This document shows positions 1-5,584 of a stretch of DNA of 39,985 nucleotides, piece after piece. The position numbers and the translations under genes are program-made. The stretch is from Elusimicrobiota bacterium (GTDB taxonomy: Bacteria > Elusimicrobiota > Elusimicrobia > F11), in NCBI GenBank assembly GCA_022072025.1, contig JAJVIP010000003.1, positions 64,001 to 103,985 of the forward strand, read 5' to 3'. The notes beneath the pieces are model-generated. The model made no database searches. It was not told where the DNA came from and saw only the letters and a list, made by a program, of their open reading frames with translations. The first letter of the stretch is position 1. Each line of letters begins with the position of its first letter.

Positions 1-168
1 ATGTGGTTAATAATTTTGTTCCTAATTCCTATGGTATTAGGAACTATTTGGGGAATATTGAGATTTGAAAAACTCATGAGGATTAATACTAAAAAGAAAG
101 TAGAGAATTTACTTTTTAGATTCCCGAATGAGTTTAGAGGATACGAAAATGATCACTATAAGTGGTAA
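1..168 (+). CDS. small single-pass membrane protein
   Basis: This reading frame of 55 residues begins with ATG at the first base of the window, so the true start may lie further upstream. The first 20 or so residues are strongly hydrophobic (MWLIILFLIPMVLGTIWGIL) and should form one membrane segment or an uncleaved signal anchor. A basic region (RFEKLMRINTKKK) and a polar tail follow. Its last 20 bases overlap the next gene, which suggests translational coupling. I do not recognise the family. Small membrane proteins of phages include holins and spanins, but nothing here shows that function and no endolysin is adjacent. Confidence 0.5.
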   Translation: MWLIILFLIPMVLGTIWGILRFEKLMRINTKKKVENLLFRFPNEFRGYENDHYKW

Positions 169-436
169 GAGTTTCTTTTTAGGAAATTGGAAAGACTGGA
201 TCTATCACAATGTTCCAGAAGGATCAATGGTTTTTGGATCCCCACTACCCATGTATATTCCAGTACGACAGGCAATTGATTCACATGCTCTTGAAGTGTG
301 GTTTGCCCCTCTCGCTCCATTCGCATTTATTTGGTATCTCACTGGCTCTATCTCGGCGATTATCTATCGTGACCATGTTAAATGGCTACAGATGGTAATC
401 GATAATGTCAAAAATAGTCCCAAAAGCAGGACTTGA
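149..436 (+). CDS. hypothetical protein with one hydrophobic segment
   Basis: The start at 149 is preferred over an in-frame ATG at 128 because an AGAGGA ribosome site lies about 8 bases before it. The protein has 95 residues. A hydrophobic stretch in its second half (around APLAPFAFIWYLTGSISAII) could span the membrane, and a polar tail follows. The gene overlaps the preceding small membrane gene by 20 bp, so the two probably form one translational unit. It stops two bases before the convergent tRNA-Leu gene. The family is not recognised. Confidence 0.55.
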   Translation: MITISGKSFFLGNWKDWIYHNVPEGSMVFGSPLPMYIPVRQAIDSHALEVWFAPLAPFAFIWYLTGSISAIIYRDHVKWLQMVIDNVKNSPKSRT

Positions 437-437
437 G

Positions 438-520
438 TGTCAGAGGTGGGACTCGAACCCACATGCTTTTTAGGGCGTTAGTTCCTTAGACTAATGCGGC
501 TACCATTACGCCACCCTGAC
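438..520 (-). tRNA. tRNA-Leu (anticodon AAG)
   Basis: The minus strand folds as a class II tRNA. The acceptor GTCAGGG pairs with CTCTGAC, followed by discriminator A. The D-stem GCG/CGC encloses a TAATGGTAGC loop. The anticodon stem TTAGT/ACTAA encloses loop CTAAGGA (anticodon AAG). There is a long variable arm as expected for Leu, and a T-arm GTGGG-TTCGAGT-CCCAC. No CCA is encoded. An A at position 34 is uncommon in bacterial tRNAs other than Arg(ACG). It is the last gene of the minus-strand tRNA run and abuts the HNH gene stop codon. Confidence 0.9.
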
Positions 521-978
521 TAGTAATATTTTTTGTTTATTATATCAGATATAGCCTGCTTAGTGACTCCATATTTCTTTCCAAGAACTTCCATTGTGAT
601 CTTTTTTGTAAAGTAAATTTTTCTGATATTATCTGCCTGTTTAATGGTAAAGTTTCTTTTTGGAGAAATATATCCCTTTTCAAATTTTTTTAAATTATTC
701 ATTTGATTAAATCTATTTTTACTGATTGCATCTAAAACATTATCTCTGGGGGATCCTAAAAATAGGTGATCTGGATTAACACAAAGCCGATTGTCACATT
801 TATGACAAACAAACTTTTTCTTTGGAATTGTCCCATGGGCCAGTTCCCAACTTAATCGGTGGACACTAATAACTTTCCCCCCAATTTTGATTCCCCCATA
901 ACCGTTTTTACCCCTTATCCCCCCAGTCCACTCCCAACACCCATCTTTTTTAACTACTTTTTCCCAGAAACGCTTCAT
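520..978 (-). CDS. HNH homing endonuclease
   Basis: The 152-residue protein carries the HNH endonuclease signature common in phages: [11 protein letters not shown] near residues 39-49, then [18 protein letters not shown] near 57-75. The paired cysteines form the zinc-stabilised beta-beta-alpha-metal fold, and the histidines are catalytic or metal-binding. The C-terminal part ([15 protein letters not shown]...[19 protein letters not shown]) looks like a helix-turn-helix DNA-binding module, which is typical of these mobile nucleases. The gene sits between tRNA-Pro and tRNA-Leu on the same strand. Its stop shares one base with the 5' end of tRNA-Leu, so it is probably transcribed with the tRNAs. 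It is likely a selfish homing gene; a role in tRNA processing is not supported. Confidence 0.88.
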   Translation of the reverse strand: MKRFWEKVVKKDGCWEWTGGIRGKNGYGGIKIGGKVISVHRLSWELAHGTIPKKKFVCHKCDNRLCVNPDHLFLGSPRDNVLDAISKNRFNQMNNLKKFEKGYISPKRNFTIKQADNIRKIYFTKKITMEVLGKKYGVTKQAISDIINKKYY

Positions 979-1015
979 TAGTAAATTTTATCACAAAAGG
1001 TTCAATCTGTCAATG

Positions 1016-1086
1016 TCGGGGATGGAGTAGTTGAAACTCCGCCTGACGAGTCCAAGTCGCCCATGCTACCGTAACACCTATCCCCG
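1016..1086 (-). tRNA. tRNA-Pro (anticodon TGG)
   Basis: The minus strand has a perfect 7-bp acceptor stem CGGGGAT/ATCCCCG with discriminator A. The anticodon stem GGCGA/TCGTC encloses loop CTTGGAC (anticodon TGG). The T-arm is GGAGT-TTCAACT-ACTCC. The tRNA is 71 nt with no encoded CCA. It lies 4 nt downstream of tRNA-Trp in the same transcript. Confidence 0.9.
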
Positions 1087-1090
1087 TATG

Positions 1091-1164
1091 CAGGAGGAAA
1101 AGGAATCGAACCTTCCCGTGGCGTTTTGGAGACGCTACCGCCAAACCTTGGTTCATGCCCTCCT
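1091..1164 (-). tRNA. tRNA-Trp (anticodon CCA), atypical D-arm
   Basis: The minus strand has acceptor AGGAGGG/TCCTCCT with discriminator G, and T-arm GAAGG-TTCGATT-CCTTT. The anticodon loop CTCCAAA is closed by GCGT/ACGC (anticodon CCA). The outermost anticodon-stem pair is A-C. The D region (about 21 nt, containing CCAAGGTTTGG) does not form the usual 4-bp stem with a GG-containing loop. It could be a divergent or degenerating tRNA. The acceptor and T-arm fit well and its spacing within the array is regular. Confidence 0.75.
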
Positions 1165-1169
1165 AATTG

Positions 1170-1241
1170 TGGACCGATGGGGAGTTGAACCCCAGCCTGA
1201 TGCTTGCAAAGCAACCGTGCTACCGCTATCACTATCAGCCC
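1170..1241 (-). tRNA. tRNA-Ala (anticodon TGC)
   Basis: The minus strand has acceptor GGGCTGA/TCGGTCC (two G-T pairs) with discriminator A, and a D-arm containing the AGCGGTAGCA region. The anticodon loop TTTGCAA gives anticodon TGC. The T-arm region reads CTGGGGTTCAACTCCCCAT. The tRNA is 72 nt. Its 5' end lies at the predicted transcription start of the minus-strand promoter at 1249-1278, making it the first gene of the minus-strand tRNA operon. Confidence 0.88.
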
Positions 1242-1244
1242 ATC

Positions 1245-1273
1245 TTGAATTTTAGCAGATAATATGATATACT
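1245..1273 (+). promoter_or_regulatory. sigma-70-like promoter for tRNA-Thr/tRNA-Gly
   Basis: TTGAAT (1245-1250), a 17-bp spacer and TATACT (1268-1273) lie 20 bp before tRNA-Thr. The element overlaps the minus-strand promoter almost completely, so the two cannot easily be occupied at once. Confidence 0.65.
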
Positions 1274-1278
1274 GTCAA
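1249..1278 (-). promoter_or_regulatory. sigma-70-like promoter for the minus-strand tRNA/HNH operon
   Basis: The minus strand reads TTGACA (1273-1278), an 18-bp spacer, then TAAAAT (1249-1254). The predicted start, about 7 nt after the -10, falls at the first base of mature tRNA-Ala (1241-1242), so the primary transcript would need little or no 5' trimming. Confidence 0.7.
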
Positions 1279-1293
1279 TAATTGAATCGGGTC

Positions 1294-1364
1294 GCCTCCG
1301 TAGTTCAATGGTAGAACAGTAGTTTTGTAAACTTCAGATGGGGGTCCGATTCCCTCCAGAGGCT
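1294..1364 (+). tRNA. tRNA-Thr (anticodon TGT)
   Basis: The acceptor GCCTCCG/CAGAGGC has one C-A mismatch at the sixth pair. The D-stem GTTC/GAAC encloses loop AATGGTA. The anticodon stem GTAGT/ACTTC has one T-T mismatch and loop TTTGTAA (anticodon TGT). The T-arm is GGGGG-TCCGATT-CCCTC. The tRNA is 71 nt with discriminator T. The two mismatches are typical of phage tRNAs. Confidence 0.85.
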
Positions 1365-1369
1365 CAGTT

Positions 1370-1442
1370 GTGAGTATGGTGTTAGCGGTTAGCACCTCTG
1401 TTTTCCAAACAGATGGCACGGGTTCGAGTCCCGTTACTCGCT
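1370..1442 (+). tRNA. tRNA-Gly (anticodon TCC)
   Basis: The acceptor is GTGAGTA/TACTCGC with one T-G pair, and the D-stem is GTG/CAC. The anticodon stem TCTGT/ACAGA encloses loop TTTCCAA (anticodon TCC). The T-arm is ACGGG-TTCGAGT-CCCGT. The tRNA is 73 nt with discriminator T. It lies 5 nt after tRNA-Thr and shares its transcript. Confidence 0.92.
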
Positions 1443-1445
1443 CAT

Positions 1446-1583
1446 ATGAAAAGAAAAAAGATTGGTATTACATGGCCATATAGAAAAGAATATACATTTT
1501 TAGAATGGGTATATCTTAATCTGGGGAAATGCCCCGCCTGTAAACTCAAAAGGTATCCACACAGAAACTGTATTATGAGATAG
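1446..1583 (+). CDS. possible small Cys-rich protein
   Basis: A 45-residue frame starts 3 nt after tRNA-Gly and ends 8 bp before the phosphatase start. It is basic, begins MKRKKIGITWPYRKEY, and ends with CPACKLKRYPHRNC, a cluster that could bind zinc. No Shine-Dalgarno site is possible because the upstream bases belong to the tRNA. It may be leaderless, translated weakly, or not a gene. The tight fit between neighbours and the CxxC motif are the only support. Confidence 0.35.
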   Translation: MKRKKIGITWPYRKEYTFLEWVYLNLGKCPACKLKRYPHRNCIMR

Positions 1584-1591
1584 GAGGTAAT

Positions 1592-2347
1592 ATGAATATA
1601 TGGGGTGTTGGTGATCTACATGGTCACTATTGGGAGCTTACTAAGCTCTACGATCAAATGCTCGCTGGGGGATTAAAGCCAGAAGAGGATGTTGTGGTGT
1701 TTGTTGGGGACTACATTGACGGTGGCCCAGATGTCAAAAAGGTTATCAACTGGTTGATGAAAAAAGAGAAACAGTATCCCCACTGGAAATTTGTCTATGG
1801 AAACCACGAAGATTTAATGCTAGATGCCCTAGTTTATGGGAAAGTAATCTACGGAGATTATTATCTTTGGTATCGCCAAGGAGGGGAGGCTACAACCGAT
1901 AGCTACATTTCAGAAAAACTTACTCCATATGAACGAGCTCTCGTAAACCCAAGCGATGTAATCCCGAAGAAACATTTAGACTGGCTACAGTCTCGCCCTC
2001 TCTTTGCCGAAACCGAGGACTATATCTTTGTCCACGCAGGGCTACTCCCTGGATTGTCATGGGAAGACCATAAAAAGATTCTTAGTGGAGAACTAGCCAC
2101 CCCAATGTCTCGGGCTGAACTCGCCCAGGAAGTCATCTGGACAAGAGATCGCTTTATGGACTCAGACTATGACTGGGGGAAGAAGGTAATCTTTGGTCAC
2201 ACCGCCATGAGACAACCACTGGTTATGAAAAATAAAATTGGGATTGACGGAATGTTTCACAATGTCGGGCAACTATTTGCCGTTAAGCTTCCAGAAGAAA
2301 AATTCTTTATACAAGAATCTCGGGAGAAAGGATGGGGCCATGTTTAG
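1592..2347 (+). CDS. calcineurin-like metallophosphatase (PP1/PP2A/ApaH type)
   Basis: The protein of 251 residues carries the metallophosphoesterase motifs in order: GDLHGH (residues 7-12, metal-binding D and H), GDYIDGG near 42-48, GNHE near 73-76, and later VHAG and GHT, which supply further metal-binding histidines. It probably hydrolyses phosphomonoesters or phosphoprotein, or diadenosine tetraphosphate as in ApaH; phage lambda PP is a known homologue of this fold. Start choice is clear: AGGAGG lies 6 nt before the ATG. It overlaps the next small membrane gene by 8 bp. Substrate cannot be told from sequence. Confidence 0.88.
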   Translation: MNIWGVGDLHGHYWELTKLYDQMLAGGLKPEEDVVVFVGDYIDGGPDVKKVINWLMKKEKQYPHWKFVYGNHEDLMLDALVYGKVIYGDYYLWYRQGGEATTDSYISEKLTPYERALVNPSDVIPKKHLDWLQSRPLFAETEDYIFVHAGLLPGLSWEDHKKILSGELATPMSRAELAQEVIWTRDRFMDSDYDWGKKVIFGHTAMRQPLVMKNKIGIDGMFHNVGQLFAVKLPEEKFFIQESREKGWGHV

Positions 2348-2522
2348 ACTAGCACTACTTATCTTGCTTGTAGGATTAATTTTTCATGAGACAATCCTTT
2401 TAAAACTTGGAGCGGGGATCTTGCTCCTGCCAGTAATATTTGCGGGGATACTTTCAGTCTTTATTTTTATTGTGGTTATCTTTGCTCTATTGGTTGCTAC
2501 TATTGCAATTTTTAAAGATTAG
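2340..2522 (+). CDS. small membrane protein, two transmembrane segments
   Basis: This 60-residue protein is almost entirely hydrophobic, with two membrane segments (residues about 4-32 and 34-56) separated by a short turn, ending in the basic-acidic tail FKD. The start at 2340 overlaps the phosphatase stop by 8 bp and has AAAGGA upstream. Its last codons contain the -35 and lead into the -10 of the next promoter. A small two-pass protein might be a holin or a membrane anchor, but no function can be assigned. Confidence 0.65.
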   Translation: MFRLALLILLVGLIFHETILLKLGAGILLLPVIFAGILSVFIFIVVIFALLVATIAIFKD

Positions 2523-2531
2523 TGGTATAAT
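2503..2531 (+). promoter_or_regulatory. sigma-70-like promoter of the four-hairpin RNA
   Basis: TTGCAA (2503-2508), a 17-bp spacer and a perfect TATAAT (2526-2531). The -35 lies in the end of the preceding coding region. The predicted start near 2538 is one base before the first hairpin. Confidence 0.7.
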
Positions 2532-2537
2532 ATACAT

Positions 2538-2624
2538 TAGATCGCAAGATCTTCATAAGTCCCCCTTATGCTTCAAACCTGATTTGAAGAAAAATTGAGC
2601 TAACGCAAGTTGGCTCTTTTTTTT
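2538..2624 (+). ncRNA. compact four-hairpin small RNA or leader RNA
   Basis: Between a strong promoter and a terminator lie four perfect stems in a row: AGATC/GATCT with a GCAA loop (2539-2552), CATAAG/CTTATG with loop TCCCC (2554-2570), CTTCAAA/TTTGAAG with loop CCTGA (2571-2589), and the terminator stem with a GCAA loop (2597-2616). Almost every base of the roughly 87-nt RNA is paired or in a short loop, which is unlikely by chance. It has no coding frame of note. It could act in trans, or as a cis leader (antiterminator or attenuator) for the gene at 2693. I do not recognise the family. Confidence 0.65.
2597..2624 (+). terminator. Rho-independent terminator
   Basis: An 8-bp stem GAGCTAAC/GTTGGCTC (one T-G pair) with a GCAA tetraloop is followed directly by eight T residues. 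It ends the four-hairpin RNA. Confidence 0.9.
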
Positions 2625-2630
2625 GCCCTA

Positions 2631-2660
2631 TTGACAAAGCCTATAGTAAGAGAACATAAT
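2631..2660 (+). promoter_or_regulatory. sigma-70-like promoter
   Basis: A perfect TTGACA (2631-2636) lies 6 nt after the terminator, with an 18-bp spacer and CATAAT (2655-2660). It would drive the gene at 2693. Confidence 0.6.
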
Positions 2661-2692
2661 GGGAGTATTATTTATAAAATCAGGAGAACACT

Positions 2693-2965
2693 ATGGACGA
2701 GAAGTATTACAAAACAAATTCTTTGCCCCTTGCTTCCTATCTATCTTGTAAAAAGGATCTTAAGTTTGTGGGAGTCAACAAAGCTGACCCAAGAACAATT
2801 CTTTTTATTTTTGAACCAGCTGAAGCCGCTGAAGCCGCTGCTGATGAATATTTTGCAGGCGGAGGCTCATGCACTCCCCTAGAAATTCATCAACACTATC
2901 GCTCGCTTAAAGATCTAATCTTTGAAGCAAAGCGTAATTCTCAGGCTGGTGTTATTGTAGAATAA
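2693..2965 (+). CDS. small phage protein, resembles DUF5659
   Basis: The start follows an AGGAGA ribosome site. The 90-residue protein begins with a conserved-looking core (YYKTNSLPLASYLSCKKDLKF, then TILFIFEPA) and ends in an alanine/glutamate-rich helix and a short tail. The pattern of an N-terminal T-x-L-x-x-A-x-Y-L motif followed by a strand of type ILFIF resembles the DUF5659 family found in phages and mobile elements. No function is known for that family. It is flanked by its own promoter and by another strong promoter, so it may be a separate transcription unit. Confidence 0.65.
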   Translation: MDEKYYKTNSLPLASYLSCKKDLKFVGVNKADPRTILFIFEPAEAAEAAADEYFAGGGSCTPLEIHQHYRSLKDLIFEAKRNSQAGVIVE

Positions 2966-2968
2966 CAC

Positions 2969-2997
2969 TTGCTTTTTATGAGCTTTTAGCATATAAT
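2969..2997 (+). promoter_or_regulatory. sigma-70-like promoter
   Basis: TTGCTT (2969-2974), a 17-bp spacer and TATAAT (2992-2997) lie 20 bp before the start at 3018, leaving a short leader that contains the AGGAGA ribosome site. Confidence 0.7.
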
Positions 2998-3017
2998 ATC
3001 TATAAAAGGAGATTAAT

Positions 3018-3503
3018 ATGCCAAACAGCCCGTATAGAGATTTTGCCAACAGAATGCAGGAGTTTATGGATTCCTTCTACCCCATCACAATGGCGGGGGA
3101 AGTTGTTCGTGACCAAAGATACCCACCGAAGCTTTCATTAACACTTAAATCTGGAACATTTACCGTAGAAGAAAAATACTTTACCTCAGTTTCCCCCACC
3201 TGTGTGCTTGAAATGATGCAGAATGTGATGTGGAACTCAGAGGGTCATAACATGGGTTCTATTTACTGGACTAAGAGTGACAGATTGGTTTATATAATGG
3301 CAGATTCTATTGACGCCACTGAACCAAAAGAAATCTGGAGTCTTAACATTCATGCGTTCCGCGAAAATATGAAAGATGTTTTCTTTGTTAAAGACGCCTA
3401 TGAACTTTATGTTTATGGCAAAGAAGCAGAGAAAAAATCCTTGAATCTATCCTTGTCTTGGGACTTTCTAAAGAGCATGAATGTGGCGGTTAAGTTACTT
3501 TAA
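3018..3503 (+). CDS. hypothetical protein
   Basis: A soluble-looking protein of 161 residues with alternating short strands and helices and no membrane segment. It starts after an AAAGGAGA ribosome site and has its own promoter at 2969. No catalytic motif is apparent and I do not recognise the family. The gene ends before a roughly 220-bp non-coding gap that carries an inverted repeat, an operator-like palindrome and another promoter. Confidence 0.7.
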   Translation: MPNSPYRDFANRMQEFMDSFYPITMAGEVVRDQRYPPKLSLTLKSGTFTVEEKYFTSVSPTCVLEMMQNVMWNSEGHNMGSIYWTKSDRLVYIMADSIDATEPKEIWSLNIHAFRENMKDVFFVKDAYELYVYGKEAEKKSLNLSLSWDFLKSMNVAVKLL

Positions 3504-3510
3504 AAAACAA

Positions 3511-3570
3511 GGCCACCGCTTCATTCAATCCATGATCGTGTTTAACGGGGACTGAAATCTTCGAATGGCC
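3511..3570. repeat. long-range inverted repeat GGCCA/TGGCC
   Basis: GGCCA at 3511-3515 pairs with TGGCC at 3566-3570, with ATTC/GAAT repeats inside. It looks tRNA-like at first (a TTCGAAT sits near the 3' end), but no T-stem or anticodon arm forms. It may be a structured 3' untranslated region. No U-tract follows. Confidence 0.3.
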
Positions 3571-3605
3571 GAGTATTCTGTAATATTACCACACTTGATC
3601 ATATT

Positions 3606-3642
3606 TGTCAATATTGACACCTTCACTTTACTATAGTATAAT
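3606..3642 (+). promoter_or_regulatory. promoter overlapped by a 14-bp perfect palindrome
   Basis: TTGACA (3614-3619), a 17-bp spacer and TATAAT (3637-3642) form a near-consensus promoter. The palindrome TGTCAATATTGACA (3606-3619) ends exactly with the -35 hexamer. A dimeric repressor bound there would block polymerase, so this is a candidate operator. The sequence around the -10 reads CTATAGTATAAT. Confidence 0.7.
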
Positions 3643-3644
3643 AC

Positions 3645-3710
3645 AGGTTAAGGCTTAATAACCTTGCTGTGAGTGGGGGTCGGGTTAGGGCACCTGGCCC
3701 TCACAATTTT
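3645..3710 (+). ncRNA. structured leader downstream of the 3614 promoter
   Basis: AGGTTA/TAACCT (3645-3664) straddles the predicted start. A second hairpin has TGTGAG (3668-3673) paired with CTCACA (3700-3705) and an inner GGTC/GGCC. Only a weak ATTTT run follows, so it is a poor terminator. It may fold in the leader of the gene at 3725, which has no Shine-Dalgarno site. Confidence 0.4.
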
Positions 3711-3724
3711 AAATAGATATAGAT

Positions 3725-4021
3725 ATGACCAGATATAAATGTAACTTTTGCCAGCAAATTAAAGCTAAATATGCAGGGATTCCCTGTGATGATTGCTTGG
3801 CGTCTCCAGAATATAAACAAAAACTAAAAGAGGAGTCTGATAAGCTCGGGGGGGTTGGTGGGTTCCAACAGTACAGAGAGGCTACTGCTCTTGGTCACGA
3901 CAAAATAACTGGTCAACCCTATGCGATAGATGAAAAAGGTAATCGATTTGATCCTAAGGAGACTAGATATAACACAAAGACCGATCCTCATGGCTGGAAA
4001 GGTGCGGGGATAACCAAATGA
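3725..4021 (+). CDS. small zinc-ribbon-like hypothetical protein
   Basis: The 98-residue protein begins with two cysteine pairs, CNFC (residues 6-9) and CDDC (about 21-24), which should bind one zinc ion. The rest is polar, with sequences such as HDKITGQPYAIDEKGNRFDP that look like a short beta-hairpin. Zinc ribbons of this kind often bind nucleic acid or protein, but none can be assigned. There is no clear ribosome site before the ATG. It overlaps the next gene by 4 bp (ATGA). Confidence 0.6.
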   Translation: MTRYKCNFCQQIKAKYAGIPCDDCLASPEYKQKLKEESDKLGGVGGFQQYREATALGHDKITGQPYAIDEKGNRFDPKETRYNTKTDPHGWKGAGITK

Positions 4022-4371
4022 CAAAAAAGAAACTTAGCCCATCCAGCATTGCAATAAAATCAGATAATGTTCTAGATGAGATCATGGGAAAGAAAAAAAT
4101 AGAAAAATTTAACACAAACCTATTTGAGAATAAGTCTAGGCAGGTTTTACAGGATGAGTATGATGCTGCTAGAAAAAAACATATCGCCAGCGAGCTAAGC
4201 CTTTCTTGGAATAAAGATAAAAATAGGGATGATATAGAGGCTCAGTGGGATGCTGAGTATCCGCGGGGATTAGATGATTGGCTTAAAAACTACCGCATCC
4301 TAAATTCCTATGGACAGCAACAGTTGATTGATAAAGTTAATGAAATTATTGATGAATTAAATAGGAGGTAA
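4018..4371 (+). CDS. hypothetical charged helical protein
   Basis: This 117-residue protein is rich in Lys, Glu and Asp and mostly predicted helical, with no membrane segment or cysteine motif. It starts inside the stop codon of the preceding gene (ATGA overlap), which implies coupled translation. It is followed after 1 bp by another small gene with a strong AGGAGG site. I do not recognise the family. Confidence 0.6.
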   Translation: MTKKKLSPSSIAIKSDNVLDEIMGKKKIEKFNTNLFENKSRQVLQDEYDAARKKHIASELSLSWNKDKNRDDIEAQWDAEYPRGLDDWLKNYRILNSYGQQQLIDKVNEIIDELNRR

Positions 4372-4372
4372 T

Positions 4373-4576
4373 ATGGCACCAACAATAGATGGAGAAGGTA
4401 GAATAACTGACTGGAAGAGAGTGTTTGACTTCCAGGGGAAAGTTCTTAGCAATGGCACTGCAACAGCTCCAACACTTGAACCGACCAAGTTGGCGGGGAT
4501 AGATTTTACTACTCTCCTTAGTCCATATAAAGATAGAAAAGTTAAAATAACAATAGATGTACAACAGGAGGGATAA
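4373..4576 (+). CDS. small hypothetical protein
   Basis: A 67-residue protein starting 6 nt after a strong AGGAGG site. It looks like a small beta-rich domain (FDFQGKVLSNG, then RKVKITIDVQQEG). It sits 1 bp before the MoxR ATPase gene, so it may belong to that module. No family is recognised. Confidence 0.6.
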   Translation: MAPTIDGEGRITDWKRVFDFQGKVLSNGTATAPTLEPTKLAGIDFTTLLSPYKDRKVKITIDVQQEG

Positions 4577-4577
4577 T

Positions 4578-5582
4578 ATGTATTTAAACCAAGCTAAAAA
4601 ACACATTGATAAGTTGTTACAGCTTAAAACTCCAGTTTTTTTGTGGGGATCACCAGGAATTGGTAAGTCTAGCGTTGTTAAACAACTCGCCGAGGAACAT
4701 AAGTGGGGCTTGATTGACCTTCGCTTATCTCTCCTTAATCCAGTAGATTTGAGGGGGTTGCCATTCTTTGACGAAAAAGAAAAGGAGGCTGTCTGGCTCC
4801 GCCCAGAATTTCTTCCTACCGAAGCAAAGCACGGGAAAGAAGGAATCCTTTTTTTGGACGAACTAAACACCGCTCCAACCTCTGTTCAAATTGCAGCATA
4901 CCAATTGGTATTAGATAGAGCTATTGGTAACTATGTTATGCCAGATGGTTGGAGGATTGTGGCTGCTGGAAACCGAGAATCTGACGCCGCCATGGTTTCT
5001 AAAATGCCATCTCCCCTTGCTAATCGTCTGATTCATCTTCAGGTTGATGCAAACATCGAAGACTGGAAAGAATGGGCTCGCAATAAGGTTGATTCTAAAG
5101 TTATGGGTTTCCTTAACTTTAAACCGAAATTATTGGTAAAGGTTCCCAAGGCAGAAGAAAAAGCCTATCCAACCCCTCGCTCATGGTCTTATGTCTCAGA
5201 TATAGTTAAAATATATTCTGATCCCCACGACGCCGAGGATATTATTGCTGGGGCTGTGGGAGAGGGTCCATCAAAAGAATTTTTAGCTTTTGTAGATGTT
5301 TATTCTAAGCTACCAGATATTGATGGTATTTTACAGGGCAAGGTAACTAAGGTTCCGACAGGTACCGATGTACTCTATGCTTTATGTGCCGCCCTCCTAC
5401 CAAAAATGAAGGCTCAATATATTGATAATTTCCTTAAATATATTTTCAATATGCCACCAGAGTTCGCAACTCTCGCCGTTAAAGATGTGGCTAAGGGTGG
5501 ATGGGAAAATGAAATCCAAGCCTCTAAAAACTGGGAAAAATGGGTAGCCAAGCACCACGACCTAATTGTAGATGAGGACTAA
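4578..5582 (+). CDS. MoxR-family AAA+ ATPase
   Basis: The start at 4578 is chosen over an in-frame ATG at 4557 because AGGAGGG lies directly upstream of it. The 334-residue protein has Walker A GSPGIGKS (residues 24-31) and Walker B ILFLDELN (about 90-97), followed by a sensor-type segment (VAAGNRESDAAMVSKMP). MoxR-type AAA+ ATPases remodel or mature partner protein complexes and usually pair with a VWA-domain protein. Here the VWA partner lies one gene downstream, which supports the call. Target unknown; related pairs occur in large phages. Confidence 0.88.
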   Translation: MYLNQAKKHIDKLLQLKTPVFLWGSPGIGKSSVVKQLAEEHKWGLIDLRLSLLNPVDLRGLPFFDEKEKEAVWLRPEFLPTEAKHGKEGILFLDELNTAPTSVQIAAYQLVLDRAIGNYVMPDGWRIVAAGNRESDAAMVSKMPSPLANRLIHLQVDANIEDWKEWARNKVDSKVMGFLNFKPKLLVKVPKAEEKAYPTPRSWSYVSDIVKIYSDPHDAEDIIAGAVGEGPSKEFLAFVDVYSKLPDIDGILQGKVTKVPTGTDVLYALCAALLPKMKAQYIDNFLKYIFNMPPEFATLAVKDVAKGGWENEIQASKNWEKWVAKHHDLIVDED

Positions 5583-5584
5583 AC

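Noticed and set aside
2610-2882. Overlapping plus-strand frame before and across the gene at 2693
   Set aside because: Its start lies in the terminator U-tract without a ribosome site, and the 2693 frame has AGGAGA and a conserved-looking sequence.
3511-3570. Additional tRNA
   Set aside because: GGCCA/TGGCC and a TTCGAAT look tRNA-like, but no T-stem, anticodon arm or D-arm can be formed on either strand.
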